From Candidatus Nitrosopumilus sp. (GTDB lineage: Archaea; Thermoproteota; Nitrososphaeria; Nitrososphaerales; Nitrosopumilaceae), in the NCBI GenBank assembly GCA_028343855.1, contig JAOLZN010000003.1, forward strand, positions 39,001 to 103,000: DNA of 64,000 nucleotides, in the 5' to 3' direction. Both the position numbers and the translations under genes were made by a program. Each line of letters begins with the position of its first letter. Position 1 is the first letter of the stretch. Below, one piece after another: positions 8,506 to 17,652 of this stretch. A model generated the notes under the pieces. That model searched no databases. It had not been told where the DNA came from and was given only the letters and a program-made list of their open reading frames with translations.

Positions 8506-8661
8506 TTAAGAATATCTTTCTGCTAATCTATATCTCATGTATTTATCATCTGGTGAAAATTTAGCTGGATGTACTGATTTTGTATCTCCATCACACTTTG
8601 GACATTTGTCTTTTAATGTATAATGACTACACTTTGTACATTTTCGTAATTGAAATCTCAT
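8506..8661 (-). CDS. nop10: H/ACA RNP protein Nop10 (51 aa)
   Basis: Nop10 is a core protein of H/ACA ribonucleoproteins, which guide pseudouridylation of rRNA with Cbf5, Gar1 and L7Ae. The minus-strand frame from ATG 8661 to TAA 8506 encodes 51 residues. It starts MRFQLRKCTKCSHYTLKDKC, with zinc ligands Cys8, Cys11, Cys20 and Cys23. The C-terminal HPAKFSPDDKYMRYR segment is the family hallmark that wraps around Cbf5. It is immediately downstream of aIF2 alpha (one base apart), the classical archaeal aIF2 alpha-nop10 arrangement. The gene is too short for routine ORF thresholds and easily missed. Confidence 0.95.
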   Translation of the reverse strand: MRFQLRKCTKCSHYTLKDKCPKCDGDTKSVHPAKFSPDDKYMRYRLAERYS

Positions 8662-8662
8662 T

Positions 8663-9454
8663 TTAATTTTCTCTTGTTTTCTTAGAATCTTCCCTTGTAA
8701 ATTTGAAAATACCTTTTTTCTTTTCTATGTTGGTTTGAATTTCTTCAATAATTGGTTTAAGTGATTTTTCTGCAGATTTAAAATCTTCAGAAGTAATAGA
8801 TATTCTATATTTTGGTGCACCAAGATACGTAATGTCCATTGTTGAATCTTTTTTGATTACATCCAATAATGTTTTTTTAATTATTTCCACTCCATCTGAT
8901 TTATTATTTGTAATTTCCATAATTCCTCTAATTTCTACTGACGGTAATTTAATTTTGGAACAAATTTCTTCAATTGCAGTTGAAGTTTTTTTTGCAAGTT
9001 TAAGTTCTTTAATTATATCAATTCCATTTCTTGCAATTTCCATAAATGCGTCATAAACTGAATCAAATTTTGTATAAATTTTATCCTCTATTTTTTCGAT
9101 TTCTTCATCTGTTAATTTTGTCTTATCTTGTACATTTTGTAATAATGTTTTACCTTTTTCATATTTTTTTACTTCTTTTAGTTTCTGCTTTTTTTGATCT
9201 TTTGAAACTTGTTTTAATGACAAGTCTATATCTCTAGCTTTTACTTTTTTAACAAGTAAAACTTTCTTTTCCCCATCTTTTACAAATCGATTAACTGATC
9301 TAATCCAACCTGGTGCTATTTCTGAAATATGCAAAAATCCTTGAACATCATCATATTCATCTAATGTAACGTAGGCACCATGATCCATAACTTTAGTTAC
9401 TGTGGCTAGAATAATTTCTCCCTGTTCAGGCATTTCTTGAATTTCAGCAGACAA
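8663..9454 (-). CDS. eif2a: Translation initiation factor aIF2 subunit alpha
   Basis: RNA-binding subunit of aIF2. The first ~85 residues form an S1 OB fold (EIILATVTKVMDHGAYVTLDEY, then GFLHISEIAPGWIRSVNRFVKDG and KVKARDIDLSLKQVS). A helical middle domain and an alpha-beta C-terminal domain that contacts gamma follow. 263 residues is the normal size. The start is a TTG at 9454; reading further upstream reaches TAA after 12 codons with no better start. Nop10 follows with no real gap, so the two genes are surely co-transcribed. The gene upstream on the same strand is the corrinoid adenosyltransferase, about 40 bases away. Confidence 0.95.
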   Translation of the reverse strand: MSAEIQEMPEQGEIILATVTKVMDHGAYVTLDEYDDVQGFLHISEIAPGWIRSVNRFVKDGEKKVLLVKKVKARDIDLSLKQVSKDQKKQKLKEVKKYEKGKTLLQNVQDKTKLTDEEIEKIEDKIYTKFDSVYDAFMEIARNGIDIIKELKLAKKTSTAIEEICSKIKLPSVEIRGIMEITNNKSDGVEIIKKTLLDVIKKDSTMDITYLGAPKYRISITSEDFKSAEKSLKPIIEEIQTNIEKKKGIFKFTREDSKKTREN

Positions 9455-9494
9455 TTCTTCTAAAACTTTCCAATCTGTACATTAATGTTGCTCG

Positions 9495-10028
9495 TCAGAA
9501 ATCAATCCCTTTTTTTGCTTTAATACCCTGTTGAAATGGATGTTTAATTTCTCTCATTTCTGTTACTAAATCTGCTACCTCAATTACTTCTTCTTTAGCA
9601 TAATTGCCAGTAAGTATTAGATCTATATTTTCTGGTTTTGATTTAATTAAATCTAATACAGCTTCTAATGAAATTAAGTTCAAATTTACTGCATAATTTA
9701 TCTCATCTAGAATTACTATATCGTACTTTTTAGATTGAATTTTTTCATTACTAATTCTAATTGCTTCTTTTGCAACTTTTTCATGATCTGTTTTTTCACT
9801 TGTGTCATCTATAATTCCAACAAATCCTTTACCTATTGCTACCATTTCAAACTCTGGCTCTAATCTCTTTGATGAATCCATTTCACCATAATGCCATGAA
9901 CCCTTGATAAATTGAATCATACAAATTTTCTTTTTATATCCTGTAGCTCTTAATGCAATGCCTAATGCTGCAGTTGTTTTACCTTTACCTTTTCCTGTAT
10001 AGACAATTGTTAAGCCTTTTTCTACCAT
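9495..10028 (-). CDS. cobO: Cob(I)yrinic acid a,c-diamide adenosyltransferase (CobO/BtuR type)
   Basis: Transfers the 5'-deoxyadenosyl group from ATP to the reduced cobalt of corrinoids, giving the adenosylated form used for later cobalamin assembly. The P-loop GKGKGKTT is at residues 12-19. Family blocks IQFIKGSWHYGE and DIVILDEINYAVNLNLI follow, as does VTEMREIKHPFQQGIKAKKGIDF at the C-terminus, a very typical CobA/CobO ending. Length 177 is normal. It starts with ATG 10028 and is divergent from cbiA, with about 84 AT-rich bases between the two starts. That shared region probably holds both promoters. Confidence 0.95.
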   Translation of the reverse strand: MVEKGLTIVYTGKGKGKTTAALGIALRATGYKKKICMIQFIKGSWHYGEMDSSKRLEPEFEMVAIGKGFVGIIDDTSEKTDHEKVAKEAIRISNEKIQSKKYDIVILDEINYAVNLNLISLEAVLDLIKSKPENIDLILTGNYAKEEVIEVADLVTEMREIKHPFQQGIKAKKGIDF

Positions 10029-10112
10029 AATTATTCATTAATTTTTATCAGTAAAAACATTCGTTATTTTTTAAGGTATTAATTTAAATAAAAAAAAAAT
10101 TCTACACATACA

Positions 10113-11468
10113 TTGAAAATAAAAAGAATTGTTTTAGCAGGAGCAACTAGTGGTGTTGGAAAAACATCGATCACATGTGCAATTATCTATGCTTTACAAA
10201 AAAGAGGTTTTTCTGTACAACCTTTCAAAGTAGGTCCTGATTATATTGATCCTAGTTATCTCTCATCTATTTCAAAAAATGAAACATACAATCTTGATGT
10301 TTGGTTAATGGGTCAGAAACAAGTTTTAGATAGTTTTGTATCTCATTCAAACTCTGATATTTCAATTATTGAGGGCGTAATGGGATATTATGATGGCTAT
10401 GAAGGAAATTCTAACCATGCTAGTACTCATCATGTAGCATCCATAACTAAATCTCCTGTAATTTTAGTATTAGATGCAAGTAAAACAGCACGTTCTATTG
10501 GTGCAACTGCTTTAGGATATCAAAAATTTCATAAAAATTCAAGAATTGTAGGAATTATTTTAAATAAAATTGGAAGTAAAAAACATGAAATTCTTTGTAG
10601 AAATGCTTTAGAAAAAATAAAATTACCTATTATTGGCGTAATTCCAAAAAACCCTATGTTAAATTTAGAATCAAGACATCTTGGATTAATTTCTACATAT
10701 GATAATAAAATTTTAAAAAATAAACTTGAAAAAGTTTCAAAAATTATTTCTAAATCATTAGATGTAGATGAAATAATTAAAATTCTTAAAAATCCAATAC
10801 CTATCCCTAAAAATAAGAAAGTAACTAACAAAAAGAATAAAGTAATAATTGCTGTTGCTTTAGATAATTCTTTTAATTTCTACTATGATGATAATTTGAA
10901 TGCATTAAAACGCGAAGGTGCATCATTAACTTTCTTTAGTCCAATAAAAAATAAAAAAATTCCTAAATGTGACGGACTATACATTGGAGGTGGATTCCCT
11001 GAAATTTTAGGAAATGATCTTTCTAAAAATCAAATTATGAAAAAATCAATTAAAAAATTATCTGAAGATAACTTCCCTATTTATGCAGAATGTGGAGGGT
11101 TGATGTATCTAACTAAATCTATTAGTAATAATAAAAAAAAATACAAAATGGTTGGTTTGTTTGATGCTGAAACAGTAATGACGAAGAAAATGAGGCTAAA
11201 TTATACAAAAGGGAACTTTTCTAATAAAAATATTCTATCTGATACACTACATGGATTTCGTGGTCATGAATTTCATTATTCCCAATTAGAATCTGTATCA
11301 TCTGATTCACAATTTGCTTTTAATTTAGATATTGGAGAAGGAATAAAAAACCGTCAAGATGGATTAATTCAAAATAACACTCTTGCATCATATGGTCATC
11401 TTTACTTTGATAGTTCTAATTATGCTGAAATTTTTGTAAAAAACTGTTTTAATGAATCCCGTAGATAA
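10113..11468 (+). CDS. cbiA: Cobyrinic acid a,c-diamide synthase CbiA/CobB
   Basis: Amidates the a and c side chains of the corrin ring using ATP and glutamine. The N-terminal ATPase domain has a P-loop-like GATSGVGKTS (residues 10-19). The motif GPDYIDPSYL (41-50) is strongly conserved in this family. The C-terminal class I glutaminase domain has the nucleophile Cys327 in YAECGGLMYL and a late His in ASYGHLYF. Length 451 is typical. The start is TTG at 10113, directly before the conserved KIKRIVLAG. Linked with cobO across a divergent promoter region, and near the cbiD-G-X-C cluster, it supports corrin synthesis in this organism. Confidence 0.95.
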   Translation: MKIKRIVLAGATSGVGKTSITCAIIYALQKRGFSVQPFKVGPDYIDPSYLSSISKNETYNLDVWLMGQKQVLDSFVSHSNSDISIIEGVMGYYDGYEGNSNHASTHHVASITKSPVILVLDASKTARSIGATALGYQKFHKNSRIVGIILNKIGSKKHEILCRNALEKIKLPIIGVIPKNPMLNLESRHLGLISTYDNKILKNKLEKVSKIISKSLDVDEIIKILKNPIPIPKNKKVTNKKNKVIIAVALDNSFNFYYDDNLNALKREGASLTFFSPIKNKKIPKCDGLYIGGGFPEILGNDLSKNQIMKKSIKKLSEDNFPIYAECGGLMYLTKSISNNKKKYKMVGLFDAETVMTKKMRLNYTKGNFSNKNILSDTLHGFRGHEFHYSQLESVSSDSQFAFNLDIGEGIKNRQDGLIQNNTLASYGHLYFDSSNYAEIFVKNCFNESRR

Positions 11469-11555
11469 TTAGTCACAAATTATTTGGTAATTGTTAAAAT
11501 CTAATACTATTTTCCTATCTAATTTGTTCATATATTTCATTATAAAATAATTATA

Positions 11556-13070
11556 TCAAATTGTTTTCATAAATTCTTTTGAATCCTTTTCAATCTGTTT
11601 TTTTCTTTCTTCAGACATATTTTTAATATTTGAAAATACTGTCCACAGTCTTGGATTCTTTTTCAATTTTTCTTGATTTTTTAAAAAAAAGTTCCAATAA
11701 AGATAATTAAATGGACATGCATTTTCTCCATTTTTTATTTTAACATCATATTCACAATTTGTACAATAATCTGACATTTTATTGATATAATTCCCACTTG
11801 CAGCATATGGTTTAGAACCAAGAATACCTCCATCTGCATAAAGAATCATTCCATGTGTATTGGGTAATTCTACCCATTCAAATGCATCTGCATATACAGA
11901 TAAGTACCAATCACAAACTTGTTTAGGATTTATTCCTGCAATTAATGCAAAATTCCCAGTAATCATCAGTCTTTGAATATGGTGTGCATATGCTTCATGC
12001 TTTGTTTGATCAATACAGCATTTCATACAATTCATTTTTGTTTCTCCAGTCCAGTAAAAATTTGGAAGTTTATTTTTTGCATTAAAAAAATTTGTTTGAG
12101 AATATTTTGGCATATGATACCAATAAATTCCTCTTACGTATTCTCTCCATCCTAAAATCTGTCTTACAAATCCTTCAATTGATTCAATTGGCAAATCTTT
12201 ATTTTGTAAAACTTTTTGAATTACGTCCTGTGGATTTAACAATCCTATGTTTAGATAAACGGATAAAACTGAATGATATAGAAATTTTTCTTTTTCTTTC
12301 ATTGCATCTTCATATGGTCCAAAAAATTCTAATCTATTTTTTATAAAATCGTCTAAACTTTTCATTGCCTCTTGTTTTGTCGTTGCAAACCAAAATGGTT
12401 CTATATTTCCAAAATGTTTTGTATATTTTTTCTTTAACTGTGATATTACACGCTGTGTAATTTTATCTGGTTTGCAAATTAATGGAGAGGAAATTTTTGG
12501 ATGATTTTTTGGTAATCTTTTTCTATTTTTAACATCATAATTCCATTTTCCACCAATTGGTTTTCCTTTATCATCGATTAGAATTTTGTATTTTTTTCTC
12601 ATTTTTTGATAAAAATTTTCCATTTTTAGCTCTTTTCTAGACTTAGCCCAGTCTGAAAATTCAGCTATTTTACAAAAAAATCTTGTATCTTCTAAAATTG
12701 TAACAGGAATATCTAACAATTTTTCCCATTTTTTTATCTCTTCTAAGACACGATATTCACTTGGATGAGTAATTTTAATGGTTTTTGGATTAAATTTCCT
12801 ACATTGATTCTCTAATTCTTTTGTAAAACTTATCTCTGATTTATCAAATTCAATATAGGTTACATCAAATTTCTTTTTTTTAAGCTCACTTGCAAAATGA
12901 CGCATTGCACTAAATATCAAAACAAGTTTTTTCCTATGATGATTCGCGTATTCTATTTCATCTGAAACTTCCATCATCAAAATTTTATCTTCACTTTTAC
13001 TAATTTTTTCTAATGATGAAATTTCAAAAGATAATTGATCTCCTAATATTACTATTAAATTACGAACCAA
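11556..13070 (-). CDS. Photolyase/cryptochrome-family flavoprotein, Fe-S (PhrB/CryB-like) group
   Basis: A 504-residue member of the 'deoxyribodipyrimidine photolyase-related' group (COG3046). The N-terminal Rossmann region starts VRNLIVILGDQLS. The C-terminal FAD domain includes the blocks VRQILGWREYVRGIYW and EAYAHHIQRLMITGNFALI. Cysteines in NCMKCC, YCTNCEYD and NACPFNY are in the places where this group ligates a 4Fe-4S cluster. Members studied in bacteria repair (6-4) photoproducts or act as cryptochromes, so light-dependent DNA repair is a reasonable inference for a surface-ocean archaeon. It sits between cobalamin genes without obvious functional linkage. The start is TTG 13070. Confidence 0.9.
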   Translation of the reverse strand: MVRNLIVILGDQLSFEISSLEKISKSEDKILMMEVSDEIEYANHHRKKLVLIFSAMRHFASELKKKKFDVTYIEFDKSEISFTKELENQCRKFNPKTIKITHPSEYRVLEEIKKWEKLLDIPVTILEDTRFFCKIAEFSDWAKSRKELKMENFYQKMRKKYKILIDDKGKPIGGKWNYDVKNRKRLPKNHPKISSPLICKPDKITQRVISQLKKKYTKHFGNIEPFWFATTKQEAMKSLDDFIKNRLEFFGPYEDAMKEKEKFLYHSVLSVYLNIGLLNPQDVIQKVLQNKDLPIESIEGFVRQILGWREYVRGIYWYHMPKYSQTNFFNAKNKLPNFYWTGETKMNCMKCCIDQTKHEAYAHHIQRLMITGNFALIAGINPKQVCDWYLSVYADAFEWVELPNTHGMILYADGGILGSKPYAASGNYINKMSDYCTNCEYDVKIKNGENACPFNYLYWNFFLKNQEKLKKNPRLWTVFSNIKNMSEERKKQIEKDSKEFMKTI

Positions 13071-13136
13071 AGTGAATCAATTTTAAATAAATTTCTTAAC
13101 TTATTACCCTTATTTCAAATAATGAAATTTTTTGTA

Positions 13137-13778
13137 TCAATTAGATGATTCTGCTCTGATTAGTTTAAAAATTGCATTAATTATTGCTGAAGCTGAAGAA
13201 CTTCCTCCTTTTCTACCTAAATTAGTAATGAAAGGAGTTCCTTCCAACTTTGACAATTCTTCTTTTGATTCTGGTGCACAGATAAATCCAACTGGAATTC
13301 CTATGATTAATGCAGGTTTTACTATACCTTCTTTTACCATTTCAATTACTTCCATTAATGCCGTTGGTGCATTTCCTATAGCAACTATTCCGCCATCAAT
13401 ATCATTTTTTGCAACTCTCATTGAAACTTGAGAACGTGTTTTTCCTTCATCCTTAGCTTGTTGCATTATTTCTGGTTTAGATATATTACAAACTATTTCA
13501 TTACCAAAATCTTTTGGATTTTGTTTATTGAGTCCACCTATTACTCCATTTACGTCCACTACGATGCTACATCCATTTTTGAGCGCCTTCATACCACTTT
13601 CAATAGCATTTTTTTGAAAAATGAGCCTATTTTTATCTGCAAAATCAAAATCAGCAGTAGAATGAATAATTCTTCTTACAATTGGCCATTCTTTTTTATT
13701 ATAATTATGTGGGCCTATTTCATCTTCAATCATTTTCATACTAGCGTCTTCAATTGATTGGCCTTTCTTAGTTTGCAT
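13137..13778 (-). CDS. cbiC: Precorrin-8X / cobalt-precorrin-8 methylmutase CbiC
   Basis: Moves a methyl group from C-11 to C-12 on the corrin ring to give (cobyrinic/hydrogenobyrinic) acid. The catalytic His39 lies in RRIIHSTADFDFA, the key family motif. VVDVNGVIGGL and the glycine-rich IIGIPVGFICAPESKEEL segment match CbiC/CobH. Length 213 is normal. Its start overlaps the end of cbiX by 11 bases, so it is the last gene of a tightly packed cbiD-cbiG-cbiX-cbiC transcript on the minus strand. Confidence 0.95.
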   Translation of the reverse strand: MQTKKGQSIEDASMKMIEDEIGPHNYNKKEWPIVRRIIHSTADFDFADKNRLIFQKNAIESGMKALKNGCSIVVDVNGVIGGLNKQNPKDFGNEIVCNISKPEIMQQAKDEGKTRSQVSMRVAKNDIDGGIVAIGNAPTALMEVIEMVKEGIVKPALIIGIPVGFICAPESKEELSKLEGTPFITNLGRKGGSSSASAIINAIFKLIRAESSN

Positions 13779-14520
13779 TCTCTACTTCCTTTGCTCTTTC
13801 TAATATTAAATCTACCATTTTTTGATCTGTTCCAATATGTTTTGTAATATAGCTCTTGCCAATCTTAGAATTTTCTAATGCTGGGATTAAATCATTATTG
13901 ATATCTGTTTTTACATGAGCTCCTTCATGAAGAAAATAAAATACATTTACTAGAACATTTGGATTATTTTTTTCACAACTTTTTATTCCTTCAAAAATAT
14001 CTGGCTGTTCTATTTCTAACCATGATCTACTTACATTTCTATAATTATCTTTTAATCCATTTACAATATAGTCTAGTGATCTTTGTGCATTAGGATCTAC
14101 ACTTCCATGACCAATAACCATAACATCTACATCTTTAGACTCAAGAGTAATTTGATTTTCTTTTAATGTTGAGTCTACCCTACTTTGAACTATTTCTACC
14201 AAAGTTTTATGCATCATCATTGGTTTAGTAACAAGAAATTTTATTTTAGTATCTTTTTGAAATTTCATTACATCTGTTACAGCATTTTTAACTTTTTTCC
14301 CTGGATATAGAAAATATGGAACTATTGTAAGTATATCAATATCTTGTTTTAGCGATTTCTCAATGCCATCTTCAATATATGGTGGTTCTACTTCTAAAAA
14401 GCAATAATCAACAAAATTATAATCTCCTTTATCTCTAATTCCTTCACAAATAACTTCTAATTCTTCAGATGCCTCTCTTTGCCTACTTCCTCTATCAATA
14501 AGTAATAATCCTCTTTTCAA
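13768..14520 (-). CDS. cbiX: Sirohydrochlorin cobaltochelatase CbiX-like, two-domain
   Basis: Would insert cobalt into sirohydrochlorin at the start of the anaerobic B12 route. The 250 residues form two related chelatase halves. The first starts LLLIDRGSRQREASEEL and the second MVIGHGSVDPNAQRSLDY. The second half has the metal-binding His of the usual GHGS motif, while the first has Asp-Arg in its place. A late His-rich segment, FYFLHEGAHVKTDI, supplies more metal ligands. Two-domain CbiX proteins are known, and which half is catalytic here must be inferred. It overlaps cbiG by 4 bases or fewer and cbiC by 11, which is strong evidence for one operon. Confidence 0.88.
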   Translation of the reverse strand: MKRGLLLIDRGSRQREASEELEVICEGIRDKGDYNFVDYCFLEVEPPYIEDGIEKSLKQDIDILTIVPYFLYPGKKVKNAVTDVMKFQKDTKIKFLVTKPMMMHKTLVEIVQSRVDSTLKENQITLESKDVDVMVIGHGSVDPNAQRSLDYIVNGLKDNYRNVSRSWLEIEQPDIFEGIKSCEKNNPNVLVNVFYFLHEGAHVKTDINNDLIPALENSKIGKSYITKHIGTDQKMVDLILERAKEVENAN

Positions 14521-15569
14521 TCTATTTTCCTCGCAATTGCTACTGTTAAATTTGGAGGGAATTTCTGCTTTTCTACAATTAATTCCCCTTTTGATACTTT
14601 AATTGCAGCAGCTTCAGAAACACTTGCAGTTCCTTCAAATGCTTTTACTGTGGTAGATGGATTTGGAGTAATAATTTCTGCAAGTTCTTCTCTATCGACA
14701 TATTCTACAGGTACTTGCATTTCTTTTCCAAGATCTATTAATCCTTGAACATCTTCAGGTTTTTTTATTGAAACTAACTTTGCAATAGATTTCGAACTTA
14801 AATTAAATTTTTTCAAACAGTGTTCTATTCCTTCTTTGATTGTATCTTTTGTTGTATCCCAATGCAATCCAATACCGATCACTAAACTTTGTGGACGATA
14901 AATTACAGATTCTTGAGATAATTCATTATCAATAATTGTGTCTGAAATTATAAGATATGCTTTAGAATTTGATTTTTTTAACTCTTCTAAACTATCATAA
15001 ATTGTAACATTTTTTGGTAATTGTTTATACCATTTTTGATCATTTGTTTGTTGAAAAACACCAATAGGTTCTGCATTTACCATGTGTGCACTAATTTTAG
15101 TTACTGTTGTGTCATCATCAATCTTCCAACCAAATTCTCTACCTACTAAATCCACTGCAATCGTTTTGTTTACATCTGCTGCAGTTGTTATTACAGGTAA
15201 AGCATTTAATTTTTCAGAAATTTCCTGAGTTAATTCATTTGCTCCACCAATATGGCCAGATAAAACACTAATTACAAAATTTGTCTTATCATCAATTACA
15301 ATTACTGCGGGATCTGTTTTCTTATCTTTCAAATGAGGTGCAATTAATCTAATAACTGCACCTAAAGAAAAAAGACAAATTAATGCATTAGAATTTTTAA
15401 AAAGTTCAATAATTTTATCTGTTGTAGGCTCAGCATACCAAGTAATACTATTATTTTGATTTGATAATTTGATTGGAGCAAAAATATCCCAATTAGGAAA
15501 AAGTTCTTTTAATTTTTCTCCAATATTAATACCATTTTTAGTAATTGCAAGAACTGATACTTTTTCCAT
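14517..15569 (-). CDS. cbiG: Cobalt-precorrin-5A hydrolase CbiG
   Basis: Opens the delta-lactone ring of cobalt-precorrin-5A, releasing acetaldehyde, in the anaerobic (early cobalt insertion) pathway. N-terminal sequence KVSVLAITKNGINIGEKL and the block IRLIAPHLKDKKTDPAVIVIDD followed by NFVISVLSGHIGGANELT are highly typical. The C-terminal domain begins VIGIGLHWDTT and ends GELIVEKQKFPPNLTVAIAR. About 350 residues is normal. I prefer ATG 15569; a TTG at 15575 would add two residues. Presence of CbiG together with CbiD and CbiX points to the anaerobic-type route, even though ammonia-oxidising archaea are aerobic. Confidence 0.95.
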   Translation of the reverse strand: MEKVSVLAITKNGINIGEKLKELFPNWDIFAPIKLSNQNNSITWYAEPTTDKIIELFKNSNALICLFSLGAVIRLIAPHLKDKKTDPAVIVIDDKTNFVISVLSGHIGGANELTQEISEKLNALPVITTAADVNKTIAVDLVGREFGWKIDDDTTVTKISAHMVNAEPIGVFQQTNDQKWYKQLPKNVTIYDSLEELKKSNSKAYLIISDTIIDNELSQESVIYRPQSLVIGIGLHWDTTKDTIKEGIEHCLKKFNLSSKSIAKLVSIKKPEDVQGLIDLGKEMQVPVEYVDREELAEIITPNPSTTVKAFEGTASVSEAAAIKVSKGELIVEKQKFPPNLTVAIARKID

Positions 15570-15600
15570 AATCAAAACTTTCTAACTTTAATAAAATACC

Positions 15601-16704
15601 TTACTCTTGTGATTTTCTAGCAAGTATTTCTCCTTCAAAATCAAATAATATTACATCTATTGGAACTTTTTCTTCAGAATGTTTTCTCATATGTTTATAG
15701 GTTTCACCACAAATTAGTTCAAAAAATCCAGAAATATTATTTTCTTTAATTATTTCTGAAACATGTCTAGCTGTATTTGCTTTTTTAATACTTGCAATAA
15801 CTTTTTCATTTGCATTTGCTTTTTTTGCTAATTCTGATAAAAAGTTCATATCTACTTTTGATCCTTTAACATGAGTTTGTTTAACACCAGCTGCCATTTT
15901 TGCAAGTTTCCCAATAAATCCAACTACGTATGCTTTTCTAATATTTTTTCTACCACACTGTTGTATTGTATATCCTGAAAAATCACCCATTTGTACAAAA
16001 CAATGTATTGGTAAATCTACAATCTTTTTTGCGTACTCCTCACTTCTACCACCAGTTGTTAATACTACGGTTTCATTTCCTGCCGCAATTGCAACATCCA
16101 AATTTTGTCTAATTGATGCTGCATATGATGCTGTAGAAAATGGAATTACAATTCCACTGGTTCCTAAAATTGAAATTCCATCCTTAATTCCCAATCTAGG
16201 GTTATCCGTTTTTGGTGCTAATTCTCTTCCTTTTGGAACTGTAATTATAATTTTAATTCCTTTTTTGTCAAGAATTTCTTTTCCAGCTTCTCTTAAATTT
16301 TCATTAATCATTTTTTTAGGTACGGGATTAATTGCTGGTTTTCCTATTTCTAAACCCAATCCTTGTTTCGTAACAATTCCTACTCCTTCACCACCACCAA
16401 TTTCAATTTCATTTACTTTATCTGTAAATGATAACTCTACAATTATTTCGGCACCATGAGTTACATCCGGATCATCACCACCATTTTTTATAACACAACA
16501 CTTTGCATTTTCATTTTCAAATTCACAAGATTCTACTGGAATTTGGAGAAATGATCTTCTGGGTAAAATAATATCTACATTTTGAATTTTTTTTTGATGA
16601 ATAATTGATAATAATGCAGCTTTTGCAGCAGCAGTTGCAGAACTTCCAGTCGTATAACCAGTTTTTAATTCCACTTTTTCTTCGACCATGACTCTTAGAT
16701 TCAT
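15601..16704 (-). CDS. cbiD: Cobalt-precorrin-5B C1-methyltransferase CbiD
   Basis: SAM-dependent C-1 methylation of the corrin ring. The hallmark LKTGYTTGSSATAAAKAAL lies near the N-terminus (about residues 13-31). GGDDPDVTHGAEI and the glycine-rich VLTTGGRSEEYAKK also match the family. Length 367 is normal. The gene has two possible ATG starts, 16704 and 16689; the second would remove MNLRV and begin MVEEKVELKTGY. It is the first gene of the minus-strand cluster cbiD-cbiG-cbiX-cbiC and is separated by about 78 bases from the divergent SDR gene. That gap is AT-rich and presumably carries both promoters. Confidence 0.95.
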   Translation of the reverse strand: MNLRVMVEEKVELKTGYTTGSSATAAAKAALLSIIHQKKIQNVDIILPRRSFLQIPVESCEFENENAKCCVIKNGGDDPDVTHGAEIIVELSFTDKVNEIEIGGGEGVGIVTKQGLGLEIGKPAINPVPKKMINENLREAGKEILDKKGIKIIITVPKGRELAPKTDNPRLGIKDGISILGTSGIVIPFSTASYAASIRQNLDVAIAAGNETVVLTTGGRSEEYAKKIVDLPIHCFVQMGDFSGYTIQQCGRKNIRKAYVVGFIGKLAKMAAGVKQTHVKGSKVDMNFLSELAKKANANEKVIASIKKANTARHVSEIIKENNISGFFELICGETYKHMRKHSEEKVPIDVILFDFEGEILARKSQE

Positions 16705-16782
16705 TTTCTAGTATTAACTCTTATTTCAAGAATTTTGAAATTCTCTGAATAGATTTAAAATTAAAAGTAAATTTAGATAATC

Positions 16783-17652
16783 ATGGTGAAACGTATTCAA
16801 GTTGTTATTACTGGAGCAAATGGATTTGTAGCAAAAAACCTTAGAAAATATTTATCTAAAAATAATATAGATTTAATTTCAATTTCACGAAGTGATTTTA
16901 AAGAATACAAAAATGAATCTAAAATTATTTCAAAAAATTATGATGAAAAAATTATTTTGAATAAAATTAAAAATTCTGACGTAATAATTCATCTTGTAGG
17001 ACTTGGAAAGCAATCTGTTGATATTGATTATGAAATGATAAATGTTGAATTTACAAAACATATTGTAAATTTGGCTAAAAAAGCTAAAATTAAAAAAATT
17101 ATCTATAACAGTGGTCTTGGGGTTTCAAGTAAAACTTCTGTGGGGTATTTTATTTCTAAATATAAAGCTGAAAAAATTATTATAAATTCTGGTTTAAACT
17201 ACACTATTTTTAGACCATCTTATATTGTTGGAAAAGATGATTTATTTACAAAGTTTTTGAAAAAACGAATTAAAATTAAAACAATTGAAATTCCTGGTTC
17301 TGGAAATTATTCTATTCAACCAATTTCTATTAATGATGTAGTAAAAATTATTTTTCAATCATTTGATCAAATTAAATTTAAAAATAAAATAATTGACCTT
17401 GTTGGTCCTGATTACCTTACATTTGAACAATATGTGAAACTTTTTTCTAAAGGAACAAAAACAAAAATTAAAAAAATTAATTTAGAAAATGCATATTTTG
17501 ATGCTATAACTAATTCAAAATCTAATTTTGGAGTTGATGATTTGAATATTCTAATTGGTGATTTTAAGGGAAATTATAATAAATTACAAAAAATAACTCA
17601 AATGAATTTTGAATCTGTTATAGAATTATTAAAGTCCGGCAGATTGCTTTAG
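16783..17652 (+). CDS. NAD(P)-dependent epimerase/dehydratase-like SDR protein
   Basis: Extended short-chain dehydrogenase of 289 residues. The dinucleotide-binding motif is [11 protein letters not shown], close to the N-terminus, and the Tyr-x3-Lys pair appears as YFISK after the strand IIYNSGLGV. The overall pattern ([31 protein letters not shown]) looks like the NDUFA9/complex-I-assembly-like or nucleotide-sugar epimerase branch. The substrate cannot be read from sequence. The Lys-rich composition matches its neighbours. Its last 24 bases overlap the 3' end of metK on the other strand, so the two genes are convergent and overlap at their ends. Confidence 0.8.
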   Translation: MVKRIQVVITGANGFVAKNLRKYLSKNNIDLISISRSDFKEYKNESKIISKNYDEKIILNKIKNSDVIIHLVGLGKQSVDIDYEMINVEFTKHIVNLAKKAKIKKIIYNSGLGVSSKTSVGYFISKYKAEKIIINSGLNYTIFRPSYIVGKDDLFTKFLKKRIKIKTIEIPGSGNYSIQPISINDVVKIIFQSFDQIKFKNKIIDLVGPDYLTFEQYVKLFSKGTKTKIKKINLENAYFDAITNSKSNFGVDDLNILIGDFKGNYNKLQKITQMNFESVIELLKSGRLL

